From NCBI GenBank assembly GCA_003022125.1, contig PXQH01000066.1:1-39501 (forward strand): a stretch of 39,501 nt of DNA, written 5' to 3'. This document shows, piece after piece, positions 21,323 to 29,292 of this stretch. The stretch is from Cyanobacteria bacterium QS_8_64_29. Its GTDB lineage: Bacteria; Cyanobacteriota; Cyanobacteriia; Cyanobacteriales; Rubidibacteraceae. The notes under the pieces are model-generated. The model searched no databases. It was not told the origin of the DNA and saw only the letters and a list, made by a program, of their open reading frames with translations. Position 1 is the stretch's first letter, and every line of letters starts with the position of its first letter. The translations under genes were made by a program, and so were the position numbers.

Positions 21323-21595
21323 AGGCGGCAGAAGGGTGGGGCGTCCGTTCCCTCAGGCCGTTCTGATGGAGGGTTTCACCTCCCTTCGGGAACGACAAAG
21401 TGGAGGAAGCGACAAAAACTCCACACCGCCCCAGGCATGCGGTCCGTTCGCCCGCCTGACGTCGCTCTCCTTCGGCAGGCGATAAATGGGCCCAAACGGC
21501 AAAACACCCAATCCGGACAACCGCAGTGCCGTTATAGGGTCTTTCCTCCTAGCGTAACAATCCGTTTTGGGCTGAGGCGAGTCGCGGCAGTGGGC
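21323..21595. ncRNA. unidentified structured intergenic region, candidate RNA gene
   Basis: No credible protein is encoded between argD and the next gene. The DNA contains nested complementary segments: TGGGGCG (21337-21343) with CGCCCCA (21427-21433) encloses two hairpins, CGTTCCC/GGGAACG (21346-21352 with 21388-21394, with GGAGG/CCTCC inside) and GTGGAG/CTCCAC (21400-21405 with 21419-21424). This makes a three-way junction. A second domain pairs 21438-21446 with 21514-21525 around CGCCTG/CAGGCG (21453-21458 with 21476-21481). AACGGC/GCCGTT (21495-21500 with 21528-21533) would cross it as a pseudoknot. A minus-strand promoter, TTGTTA-18-TATAAC (21560 to 21531), would make a transcript of about 235 nt ending at the argD hairpin. 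It does not match 6S, tmRNA, SRP or RNase P RNA motifs I know. Strand and identity are unresolved. Confidence 0.45.
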
Positions 21596-21961
21596 TCAGC
21601 GCAGGGGGGAGCTGTCGGCCTCCTGGTGCTCGAGCAGCTGCCAGTGCTGGCAGCCCGTTACGGCTTGCTGCAGGGCATCGAAACTTTGCCGGCAGTGATT
21701 GTCAAGCTGGAGCGGCAGTTCGTCGTTTTTGACCACAAAGTGCAGGCGCGCTTCACTCGCCGTTGCCGTGGTGCGATCGATCAGAACCTCGACGGTAACC
21801 AGCTTGGAAAAATTAACGCGGCCGGGTTGCTCGCGCGCCATGACGTATTCGTCCGTGTCGTAGATGATGTCAAAGTGGCAAGCTTGCAACACCTCGGCCA
21901 AGGATGCCTGCAGCTGTTCGAAGGGAATGGCCACGACCGCAGAACAGGTATAGCGAGCCAT
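21596..21961 (-). CDS. conserved hypothetical cyanobacterial protein
   Basis: A 121-residue soluble protein I cannot place in a named family. It begins MARYTCSAVVAIPFEQLQ and alternates hydrophobic and charged segments, as in a small alpha/beta fold. It contains YDTDEYVMAREQPG, FSKLVTVEVLIDRT and LHFVVKNDELPLQLDNHC, with no signal peptide or membrane segment. Three Cys residues are present without a metal-binding spacing. It is divergent from tmk and has normal codon use for the region, so it is likely a genuine gene. The ATG at 21961 is the only sensible start. Confidence 0.75.
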   Translation of the reverse strand: MARYTCSAVVAIPFEQLQASLAEVLQACHFDIIYDTDEYVMAREQPGRVNFSKLVTVEVLIDRTTATASEARLHFVVKNDELPLQLDNHCRQSFDALQQAVTGCQHWQLLEHQEADSSPLR

Positions 21962-22072
21962 AGCGGGCGAGTCGGCTCCCGTCAGTATCGGTTGGTTGGC
22001 AAGTCACCCCATATTATCCAACGTGCAGGGGGCCAGACCAAGCGCCCGTGACCCAACCCAACGAATGTCAGG

Positions 22073-22708
22073 ATGCGCGGAACGCTGATCGCTTTTGAAG
22101 GTGTGGAAGGCTGCGGCAAAACCACCCAGCTGCAGCGGACGCAGGCATGGCTGGCCGCCCGCGTGGGCCGACCGTGGGTCGTGGCGACGCGCGAGCCCGG
22201 CGGAACCGCCGTGGGCGAGCGGCTGCGATCGCTGCTGCTGGAGGGACCCAAACTGGCAGCGCGTACCGAGCTGCTGCTGTACGCAGCCGATCGGGCCCAG
22301 CACGTGGCCGAGACTATCGGGCCGCAGCTCGAGCGGGGCGCGATCGTGCTGTGTGATCGCTACGCGGACTCGACGCTGGCCTATCAGGGCTACGGCCGCG
22401 GCCTGGCCCTAGCGTCCATCGAGCAGCTCCACCAGATGGCCACTGGCGGTTTGGCCAGCGATCTGACGTTGTGGCTGGATGTGGATGTCGCCACCGCTCG
22501 GGCGCGGATCGACCGGCGCGGCAGCACTGATCGCATGGATGGCGCCGAGCGGGCATTCCACCAGCGCGTGCGCGACGGTTTTGCCCAGCTGGCAGCCGCT
22601 TGCCCGCACCGCATTGCCCGCATTGATGCTGAGGGGCCATCGGACCAAGTCCAGCAGCAGATCCGCACGGTCGTGCGGCAGCGCTTGGGCTGGCCGCCAG
22701 CACGCTAG
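22073..22708 (+). CDS. tmk: thymidylate kinase
   Basis: Phosphorylates dTMP to dTDP for DNA synthesis; 211 residues, the usual length. P-loop FEGVEGCGKTTQ (Gly10 to Thr18), the DR motif CDRYADSTLAYQGYGRGL in the substrate site, and a LID segment with RGSTDRMDGAER are all present. The ATG at 22073 has no strong ribosome-binding site, though AGG lies directly before it. TATTAT at 22012-22017 may be a -10. holB starts 9 bases after its stop, a tmk-holB order common in bacteria, so the two are probably co-transcribed. Confidence 0.95.
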   Translation: MRGTLIAFEGVEGCGKTTQLQRTQAWLAARVGRPWVVATREPGGTAVGERLRSLLLEGPKLAARTELLLYAADRAQHVAETIGPQLERGAIVLCDRYADSTLAYQGYGRGLALASIEQLHQMATGGLASDLTLWLDVDVATARARIDRRGSTDRMDGAERAFHQRVRDGFAQLAAACPHRIARIDAEGPSDQVQQQIRTVVRQRLGWPPAR

Positions 22709-22717
22709 CTGATCGCC

Positions 22718-23695
22718 ATGGATCCGTTTGCCTCGCTCATCGGCCAGGACCGCGCCATCGAGCTTCTAGCTGCCAGCTACCGGCAAGGCCGGCTGGCCTC
22801 GGCTTACCTGCTGGCCGGTCCCCAGGGCGTCGGACGCGCCCGGGCAGCTGAAGCGTTTAGCGCGCTGTTGCTGGGCGGTGAGGAAGCGGCGGCGCGCGAG
22901 CGAGCGCTGCGCCAAGTGCGCGCCGGCACCCATCCCGATTGCCTGTGGATCGCCCCCGAAACCGGCCGGGGGCAACCGAGCATCGGCATCGAGCGCGCGC
23001 GCGCTCTGACCGAGTTTGCCAGCCGCCCCCCGCTGCAAGCGCCGCGCTCGGTGGCCGTCATTGACGGCGCTGAGGCCTTGACTGAGGCTGCTGCCAACGC
23101 GCTGCTCAAAACCTGGGAAGAACCGGGCCGCACGATCCCCATCGCGATCGCGCCCAGCCAGTACGCCCTACTGCCAACGCTCGCCTCGCGCTGCCAGTGC
23201 ATCCCCTTCTCCCGTCTCTCGGAGTCCGATGTAGCGCGCGTGCTGGAGCAGCAGGGGCACCACGGGGTTCTGGCCCAGCCCGAGGTTATGGCGAGCGCCC
23301 AGGGCCGACCGGGCGCTGCCCTGCGCGCATCCGCTTGCCTGCAGGCCTTGCCGGCGGGGCTGCTGGCCGATCTGCGCGCGGTTCCGCAAGCTGGACTCAA
23401 ACAGCGCGATGCGGCCGCTCGCGCTGCCTTCGAGCGCGAGTTGCTGCAGCTAGCGGCCGAAGCCGCCTCGCAGCTCGAGGCCGAGACCCAGCTATGGCTG
23501 CTCGATGCCTTGCAGTCCAGCTACTGGCAGCAGTACTTGCAGGGCCAGCTGCCCCACTGTCCGCTACCGGCCTTGGTCCAAGGACGCCACGCCCTGCAAG
23601 CCTACGCGCAGCCGCGCTTGGCCTGGGAAGTCCTGCTGCTGCAGTTTGGGGGTGTCCTGCCGCTTCAGTCGCGGGTGTTCCCCTCGGCCGCTTGA
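22718..23695 (+). CDS. holB: DNA polymerase III delta' subunit
   Basis: Clamp-loader subunit of 325 residues, AAA+ fold, cytosolic. It starts DPFASLIGQDRAIELL and has GPQGVGRARAAEAF where catalytic AAA+ proteins have GxxGxGK[ST]. The Lys and Thr are replaced, as expected for delta', which does not hydrolyse ATP. Further on are VIDGAEALTEAAANALLKTWEEPG and the sensor-like LPTLASRCQCIPF. The four-Cys zinc module of E. coli delta' is absent (only DC near residue 74), which is seen in other cyanobacteria. It follows tmk in a likely operon, and its last 31 bases overlap the convergent permease gene. Confidence 0.93.
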   Translation: MDPFASLIGQDRAIELLAASYRQGRLASAYLLAGPQGVGRARAAEAFSALLLGGEEAAARERALRQVRAGTHPDCLWIAPETGRGQPSIGIERARALTEFASRPPLQAPRSVAVIDGAEALTEAAANALLKTWEEPGRTIPIAIAPSQYALLPTLASRCQCIPFSRLSESDVARVLEQQGHHGVLAQPEVMASAQGRPGAALRASACLQALPAGLLADLRAVPQAGLKQRDAAARAAFERELLQLAAEAASQLEAETQLWLLDALQSSYWQQYLQGQLPHCPLPALVQGRHALQAYAQPRLAWEVLLLQFGGVLPLQSRVFPSAA

Positions 23696-25326
23696 GCTGC
23701 GGCCGGCCGGGCGGCAGTGCTCCCGCGCTTCTGCCACTGCGCGTAGAGCAACAGGACGGCCACGAGCATATAGCCCAGGGCCCACTCGGCAGCAGCACCC
23801 CAATCGAGCTGGATGGCTGTGCTACCTACCGTCCATCGGTAGCCGTGGATCAGGCCCACCCAGGCTAGGGCGGCTGCAACCAACGACCACAGTGCCGCCT
23901 TGAGGAACTCGCGATCGATAATGGCAGCGGTCATGGCCGCCAGCAGCATGGCCGAGAAGATCAGGCCCTGCTCGAGGGCAAACGCCCCGCCAATGTAGGT
24001 ATCGGCATTTTGGAAGGCCGCCAGGAGCTCGTCCGAGTTGGCCGAGAGGGGACGCTTGGGTGTGCCCATGCCGGCCGCCTGGAGTGCGCTTTTGGCCACC
24101 GAAGCCCCCCAGCCGGCAATGCCGGGCAGCAGGGCAATGGCCACCGCCGGTACGTGGCGCGCTGGAATGGCGGTAAAGCTCTGGGCCACAATGGCCAGCC
24201 CGATCCAGAGCACGATCGCCATGCCGCTCTCAATGGGAATGAAAAACGCCAGCAGCCCAAAGGCACCGGTCAGGCAAAACAGCCCCATGACGGCCCCGTT
24301 GAGCCAGGAGTAGCCCACGCGCGCGCCCAGGGCCTTCCAACCGGGATGGCCGATGTAGATGGTGGTGGGAAAGCAGGAGCCGAATAGGGCGACGGCAATA
24401 GAACCGATGCCGTTGACGGCCAGGCAGGGCGGCCCCGGGTAGCGATCGCCAGCGGCCTCGGCGCTCTCCAAATTCTGCAGCGAGCCAATGAGGTTGAACA
24501 GACCCATGGGGACGATGACGCTAAAAAAGTCCACTAGGACGCCGCGCTGCTGCCACAACTCGCCCATCCAGAGCTGGGGCAGGTAGGCGCCCAGCGGCTC
24601 GCGCGCTTGGGCAAACGCTTGAGCATCCCAGCTGGCCAGCCCGGTAGCCCAAGCCAGCGCCGTACCCAGTACCAGCGCGACCAGTCCGCCGGGCAAGACC
24701 GCGTTCGTCAGCGGCAGGCGAAACCGGACGCTACCAAAGTAGGTCAGCAAAACGACCGCCAGCGGCACCAGCCCTACCAGCGGATAGGCATAGGTGCGCA
24801 GCACAAACTTCATGGCAATGAAGGTCAGGGCAACGCCGCCCAGCGTGCCCAGCAGCGCCGCCCGCGGGATGAAGCGGCGCAGGCGATCGACCGCGAAAGC
24901 CCCAATTAGCTCGATCAGCCCCGAGCCCAGGCAGGCCACCATGCCGGCTTGCCACGCCAGTCGGGCCGCTTCAGTTGCGGTCGCGCCGTCCGCCATGGCC
25001 TGCGACTTGACCGGCAGCATGACCAGAAAGATAAAGGCAAACAGGCTGACGGTGTTGATGCCGTAGGGCAGGGCCGTGATGTCGTCGCGGCCCTCGCGCC
25101 GCCCTTGCCGGTAGGCCAGCCAGCTGTAGTAACCGTTGCCCACAATCAACCCCATCGCCAGGCTGGGCAGCACCCGGCCGTAGAGAATTTGGGGCGGGAA
25201 ATCCAGTACGCCCTGAGTTAGGGCCACGATCGCCAGGATCTGGACCAGGTTGTCCAACGCCAGCCCAAAGAACCCATCGATGTCCTGCCGGACGAACCAG
25301 CGCGGTGCTGCGGCGGGAGCTGCCAT
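23665..25326 (-). CDS. NCS2-family (xanthine/uracil permease-like) membrane transporter
   Basis: Polytopic membrane protein of 553 residues with about 12-14 hydrophobic segments. The N-terminus DIDGFFGLALDNLVQILAI and the later LPYGINTVSLFAFIF, GLFNLIGSLQNLESAEAAG and GHPGWKALGARVGYS segments place it among the NCS2/AzgA-like permeases. These usually carry purines, pyrimidines or, in distant branches, other anions, by proton symport. It is longer than typical UraA and its substrate cannot be read from sequence. The ATG at 25326 (MAAPAAAPRWFVRQD) is preferred over a GTG six codons upstream. Its 3' end overlaps holB by 31 bases. Confidence 0.85.
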   Translation of the reverse strand: MAAPAAAPRWFVRQDIDGFFGLALDNLVQILAIVALTQGVLDFPPQILYGRVLPSLAMGLIVGNGYYSWLAYRQGRREGRDDITALPYGINTVSLFAFIFLVMLPVKSQAMADGATATEAARLAWQAGMVACLGSGLIELIGAFAVDRLRRFIPRAALLGTLGGVALTFIAMKFVLRTYAYPLVGLVPLAVVLLTYFGSVRFRLPLTNAVLPGGLVALVLGTALAWATGLASWDAQAFAQAREPLGAYLPQLWMGELWQQRGVLVDFFSVIVPMGLFNLIGSLQNLESAEAAGDRYPGPPCLAVNGIGSIAVALFGSCFPTTIYIGHPGWKALGARVGYSWLNGAVMGLFCLTGAFGLLAFFIPIESGMAIVLWIGLAIVAQSFTAIPARHVPAVAIALLPGIAGWGASVAKSALQAAGMGTPKRPLSANSDELLAAFQNADTYIGGAFALEQGLIFSAMLLAAMTAAIIDREFLKAALWSLVAAALAWVGLIHGYRWTVGSTAIQLDWGAAAEWALGYMLVAVLLLYAQWQKRGSTAARPAAAQAAEGNTRD

Positions 25327-25398
25327 CGTGCTTGAGCTGAGCACCTACCAGCCAGCAATCCTACCGGAACGCACCGCCATCCCCAAACGCACCGGCCC

Positions 25399-26085
25399 TC
25401 AGGCCGCCTCCCACCACTGAGCCAGATAAGCCCTCACCTGGAAAAAGTCGTTCCAGGGCACGTAAGCAACGTTCTCGGCTTGGAGGTAGCGCCCCAGGCG
25501 ATCGCGGGCAAAGGTCAGATCGGCGGCCCGGGCCATGTTGAGATCCGTCAGCGAGTCGCCGATGGCGATCCGCTCGCGGGCACCGGATTGCGCCATGACC
25601 TGCACTTTGGAGACGAGCTCGTCGCCGCCCTCAAAAGCCGAGCGCACCCGCAGGTACTCGCTGCTGGCATTGAGCTCTAGCGCCGAGACGGAAGCCACGC
25701 GCTCGAGCAGCGAGCAGTCCCCGCTGCGCTGGCGGCTCAAAACGCGCTCCACCATGCCGCGAAGCCCACCTGAGACCACGTGGAGCGGGATGCCGCGCGC
25801 GTCGAGAAAATCCAACAGCTCGCTCAACCCCGGCCTGAGCGGCTGGCTGTCGGCGTGGGCCACCATGGCCGGGTAGTGCCGGCTGGGAATGGCCTCGAGC
25901 GCCTGCCGGACGCCCGTTCGCAGCGCGATCCGGCCGGCGTACAGCTCTGGGAGCAAGCGCGCCGATTCGGCCGGCGCAAAAGCTTGCAGCATGACCGAAA
26001 ACGTATCTTCGGCGGTAATGGTGCCGTCAAAATCGCAAAAGACGGCGCGTTGGAGCGCGGGCTCAGTAGGTGCTTTGGCTGGCAT
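25399..26085 (-). CDS. HAD-superfamily phosphatase, MtnX-like
   Basis: Soluble HAD hydrolase of 228 residues. Motif I is CDFDGTITAED (nucleophile Asp18, acid/base Asp20), motif II lies in PLHVVSGGLRG, motif III is the Lys in LVSKVQVM, and motif IV is AIGDSLTDLNMA. The DGTIT...D and VSGG pattern is that of MtnX (2-hydroxy-3-keto-5-methylthiopentenyl-1-phosphate phosphatase of methionine salvage) and phosphoserine phosphatase-like enzymes. No other methionine-salvage gene is in the window, so substrate is uncertain. It starts 9 bases after the EamA gene on the same strand, suggesting one operon. Confidence 0.85.
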   Translation of the reverse strand: MPAKAPTEPALQRAVFCDFDGTITAEDTFSVMLQAFAPAESARLLPELYAGRIALRTGVRQALEAIPSRHYPAMVAHADSQPLRPGLSELLDFLDARGIPLHVVSGGLRGMVERVLSRQRSGDCSLLERVASVSALELNASSEYLRVRSAFEGGDELVSKVQVMAQSGARERIAIGDSLTDLNMARAADLTFARDRLGRYLQAENVAYVPWNDFFQVRAYLAQWWEAA

Positions 26086-26094
26086 GCGCGGCAG

Positions 26095-26958
26095 CTATAG
26101 CAGCGTGACGATCGCGACGCCCGCAACCATGATGGCAGCCCCCGTGCCGCGCTCGCGCAGCCCTGGCTCGGCCAAAAGCAGGTGGCCCAGCAGGGCCGAG
26201 ATCAAAATGCTGGTGCGCTTGACGGCGACCACGTGGGCGACCAGCGTTAGCTGCAGCGCCTGCATCAGAAACAGCACCGTCAGGCCTTGGAGGAGGCCCG
26301 TGGCGATCGCGATGGGCAGGTGGCGGGCGAGCTGGGCTAGGGGCGCGCGCGAGCGCGCCAGCACGATGGGCGATAGGGCGGCCACGAGCATCACCGAGGT
26401 TGTCGCCGCCCAAAACGCCGGCGAGGAGTTGCGCACGCCCACTTTGTTGAGGGTTGACAGCAGGCTCCAGCAAAACGCCACACCCAGCATGAGTTGGGGC
26501 CCACGCTGGCGGAACAAGGCCCGAAACGGCGCCAGCACCCCCTGCTGGCGGCGGCTCAAGCTGAGCGCGTAGGAGCCGCTCACAATGCTGGCCATGCCCA
26601 GCGCGTCCCAGCTGCTCAAGCGCTCGCCCACAATCAGCGGGGCCGTAGCAAACAAAAACAGCGGCGTAAACGAAACGATGGGGACAGTCAGCGAGAGATC
26701 CGATTGCTGCAGGGCCCGAAAGTAGAGCAGGTTGGCCACCACTTGGATGCCCAGGGCCGCAGCCAGCACCAGGCCAAAGTGATCGCCTAGCTCGGGTAAC
26801 TCGTCCACCAGCAGCGCTGGCAGCAGCACTGGCAGCGCGAACGCGCGCGAGGCCCAAGTGACAACGTAAGCATCCAGATCCTGGAGGCCGCGCTTGCTGG
26901 CCAGATCGCGCAGGGACCCGCACACCGCCGTTAGGGCGGCAAACAGCAACCACAGCAT
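26095..26958 (-). CDS. EamA/DMT-family transporter
   Basis: Membrane protein of 287 residues with ten predicted helices in two five-helix halves, the EamA (10-TMS drug/metabolite transporter) layout. Recognisable segments are YFRALQQSDLSLTVPIVSFTPLF at the end of repeat 1 (in parts: YFRALQQSDLSLT and VPIVSFTPLF) and AHVVAVKRTSILISALLGH in repeat 2. Such proteins export amino acids, nucleotides or other metabolites; the substrate is not known. It is upstream of and closely linked to the MtnX-like phosphatase. Confidence 0.87.
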   Translation of the reverse strand: MLWLLFAALTAVCGSLRDLASKRGLQDLDAYVVTWASRAFALPVLLPALLVDELPELGDHFGLVLAAALGIQVVANLLYFRALQQSDLSLTVPIVSFTPLFLFATAPLIVGERLSSWDALGMASIVSGSYALSLSRRQQGVLAPFRALFRQRGPQLMLGVAFCWSLLSTLNKVGVRNSSPAFWAATTSVMLVAALSPIVLARSRAPLAQLARHLPIAIATGLLQGLTVLFLMQALQLTLVAHVVAVKRTSILISALLGHLLLAEPGLRERGTGAAIMVAGVAIVTLL

Positions 26959-27143
26959 GGGCGTTCCGGCGACAGTAACAGCGGCTGCGCGGGGCGCCCT
27001 AGCGCAGCCAGGCGGCTATCTGCTGGGCAACGAGCGCGCTGGCAATTGCTAGGCTGAGCGCCAGAACCACCTTACCGCCCGGAACAAGCTGCTGCGCGGC
27101 TGGCGGGGCAGCAACCTCGGCGCGCGCGAGGGTGGCGCCCTAT

Positions 27144-27887
27144 TTAGCCGATCAGACCCGATCGCAGGGCGCGGACGGCAGCTTGGGTGCGATCCTCAGC
27201 GCAGAGCTTGTTGAGGATGTTGCGCACGTGGGTTTTGACCGTGCCGACCGTAATGTAGAGCTGCTGGGCGATCTCGGCATTGCTGGCCCCATCCACGATC
27301 GAGCGCAGCACCTCGAGTTCGCGCTCGGTTAGCGGGTAAGCGGCCTGCGACGGATCGCCAGTGGCGGCCTCGGCATGGGCAGGGGCGGCATTGTCATTTG
27401 GGCCAGTGCTCTGGGGGGCATCGCCTCCCTCGCTGGCGCCATCGGCCAATCGGGCATGCGACAGCACAATTTTGGCAATGGCGGGATCGATCCAGGACTC
27501 GCCTTCCTGGGTGAGCTTGAGGGCCTCGGTGAGCACATCGAAGTTGATGCTTTTCATGCAGTAAGAGTCCGCTCCGGCCGCAAAAGCGGCCAGGACAGCC
27601 TCGCGGCTGTCGTAGAGCGTCAGGATCAGGACTTTGGTGTGCTGGAGCCGCTCGTCGCGCGCTTGTGCTTGCTTGAAACGCCGCGTCAGCTCGATGCCAT
27701 CGATATCGGGCAAGCCAATGTCAATAATGGCGACATCAGGCCGCTCGGTTTCGATGCAGTGCTGCCCCTGCCGGCCGTCGGCCGCTTCGGCAACCAGCTC
27801 GATTCCGCCGCGTCGCTGGAGTGCTGTCCGCAGGCCCACCCGCGTCAGATCGTGGTCTTCGACCAGCACTACCCGCATAGCCCCCAT
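27144..27887 (-). CDS. NarL/FixJ-family response regulator
   Basis: DNA-binding response regulator of 247 residues. The receiver domain (about 4-125) has the acidic pair in VLVEDHD, the phospho-acceptor Asp56 in IIDIGLPDIDG, and the Lys in YCMKSINF. A variable Ala/Gly/Pro linker (about 150-180) precedes a LuxR-type helix-turn-helix with LTERELEVLRSIVDGASNAE and the recognition segment VGTVKTHVRNILNKL. The ATG at 27887 has GGGAGGG ending 6 bases upstream and is preferred over an in-frame GTG at 27902 or the ATG at 27878. It is divergent from a histidine kinase gene and is a reasonable partner for it. Target genes are unknown. Confidence 0.92.
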   Translation of the reverse strand: MGAMRVVLVEDHDLTRVGLRTALQRRGGIELVAEAADGRQGQHCIETERPDVAIIDIGLPDIDGIELTRRFKQAQARDERLQHTKVLILTLYDSREAVLAAFAAGADSYCMKSINFDVLTEALKLTQEGESWIDPAIAKIVLSHARLADGASEGGDAPQSTGPNDNAAPAHAEAATGDPSQAAYPLTERELEVLRSIVDGASNAEIAQQLYITVGTVKTHVRNILNKLCAEDRTQAAVRALRSGLIG

Positions 27888-27954
27888 GAGCTGCCCTCCC
27901 ACGCGCGCAGCGCGCCGAGGCGGCTGCGTTTGCTTGCTGGCGGACTATTTCCCT

Positions 27955-27960
27955 GAATTA
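27955..27960 (-). promoter_or_regulatory. putative -10 element for the response regulator
   Basis: A perfect TATAAT on the minus strand, 68 bases upstream of the response-regulator start. A TG directly precedes it. No good -35 is seen at the normal distance. Confidence 0.5.
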
Positions 27961-28071
27961 TACAGCGACCGCCGCGATCACGCGCTGGCTGCAATTCAGC
28001 AGCAGGGTAGAGCCCGGATCCCCCTGCAGGGGACTAGGGTTAAACAGTGGTAAAACGGTGCACCCAGCTCA

Positions 28072-29292
28072 ATGAGCGATCCCCCTAAGCTGCAGGCAGT
28101 GCTGCTAGCCATTGCGGATGCCCGGCTTCGGCAGCGCGTGGCCTGCACCTTGGCCGAGCTGATCCAGCCCAGGTGCATCGAGGTCAAGAGCCTGTCAGAG
28201 GCACTTGCGGTGCTAGCGCGCGAGCTTGCCATCGAGGTTGCCGTTCTGGATGGCAGCTTGGCGTCAGCCGGGGCGCCGGCGCTAGTCCGTCGCATCCGGG
28301 CGCAGAACGACCGCTTGCCTGCCATTGCGCTGGCCGAGAGCGATAGCGCCGTGGCTGAGGCGATCGCGGCGGGGGCCTGCGATGGCTTGACGCCCGAGCG
28401 GCTAGGGCCGGCCACCCTGACCCGGGCGCTCCATCAGGCCCACCGCCACCGGCAAGCCCAGCAGCAAATCGAGGCGGCCCACCAACAGCTGCGCGAGAGC
28501 GAAGCGCGCTACCGCTCGTTCCTGCAAGGCGCCGCGGATACCGTCTCCCACGAGCTGCGCACGCCCATGAATGCCATCCTCGGGTTCTCCCAGTTGCTGC
28601 TGCGCCAGGGCCCTAGCGGGCTAACGCTGCAGCAGCAGCAAATGCTCGAGCGCATCCACAGCAACAGCCAAGCGCTGCTAGCGCTCATTAACGACATTCT
28701 CGCGCTCGCGCAATTGGAAGCTGGGCGCCTGCGCCTCGAGCCAGCCCCCTTCGATCTGCGCGAGCTGGCCCGATCCACCGTCGAGGAGCTGCGATCGCTG
28801 GCCGAGCAAAAGCAGCTGGCCCTCGTCCTCGAGAGCGAGTTGGCCGATCCCTACACCCGCAACGACCGGCGGCGCGTCCGCCAGTTGCTGACCCATTTGA
28901 TCGCCAACGCCATCAAGTTCACCCCCATGGGCCGCGTGACGGTCGAGCTGCGCGAGCGCTCGCCCCAAACGCTCGAGCTGGCCGTTCGCGACACCGGAAT
29001 TGGCCTCAGCGAGCGGCAGCAAGCCCAGGCTTTCGATCGCTTCTGGCAGCGCGATGGAAGCACGACGCGCCACCACGGCGGTACGGGATCGGGCCTGGCC
29101 ATCGTCCGGGCGCTAGCCGAGCGCATGCAGGGCCAGGTCTGGGTTGAGAGCGCGCCCGGGCAAGGTTCGCGCTTTGGCGTGGTGCTGCCGCGCCGCGTTG
29201 GCACTGCCAGCAGCCTTGCGCTACCGCGCGAGACTGGCCCATCCCCCCATGCGGCCGAGCTGCGAGCCCGCGATCCCCAGAATGGGGCTTAG
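28072..29292 (+). CDS. hybrid-like sensor histidine kinase with degenerate N-terminal receiver
   Basis: Cytosolic histidine kinase of 406 residues; no membrane segment is visible. Residues about 5-125 look like a receiver fold (AVLLAIADARLRQRV, then EVAVLDGSLAS with Asp60). The full acidic pocket and the conserved Lys are missing, so it is probably not phosphorylated. A coiled linker (125-155) leads to the HisKA dimerisation helix with His160 in SHELRTPMNAILGFSQLL. The ATPase domain has the N box ANAIKFTPMG, G1 DTGIGLS and G2 GTGSGLAIV. No clear ribosome-binding site precedes the ATG. It is divergent from the NarL-type regulator, 184 bases away, and ends 4 bases inside the convergent rsmH gene. 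Confidence 0.9.
   Translation: MSDPPKLQAVLLAIADARLRQRVACTLAELIQPRCIEVKSLSEALAVLARELAIEVAVLDGSLASAGAPALVRRIRAQNDRLPAIALAESDSAVAEAIAAGACDGLTPERLGPATLTRALHQAHRHRQAQQQIEAAHQQLRESEARYRSFLQGAADTVSHELRTPMNAILGFSQLLLRQGPSGLTLQQQQMLERIHSNSQALLALINDILALAQLEAGRLRLEPAPFDLRELARSTVEELRSLAEQKQLALVLESELADPYTRNDRRRVRQLLTHLIANAIKFTPMGRVTVELRERSPQTLELAVRDTGIGLSERQQAQAFDRFWQRDGSTTRHHGGTGSGLAIVRALAERMQGQVWVESAPGQGSRFGVVLPRRVGTASSLALPRETGPSPHAAELRARDPQNGA

Noticed and set aside
21361-21394. Cobalamin riboswitch, suggested by GGTGAAACCCTCC on the minus strand
   Set aside because: The B12 box and the GCCACTGT core are missing, and no downstream gene in that direction would be controlled.
21531-21554. GAGGAAAG on the minus strand as the start of RNase P RNA
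   Set aside because: The other conserved blocks (ACAGAAA, GGTAAGGGTGAAA, AGATAACAG) are absent from the downstream sequence.
26999-27125. Minus-strand reading ending in KVVLALSLAIASALVAQQ, resembling a small one-helix membrane protein
   Set aside because: A stop codon lies just upstream and the only start is a GTG giving 23 residues, with no ribosome-binding site. Tempting but unsupported.
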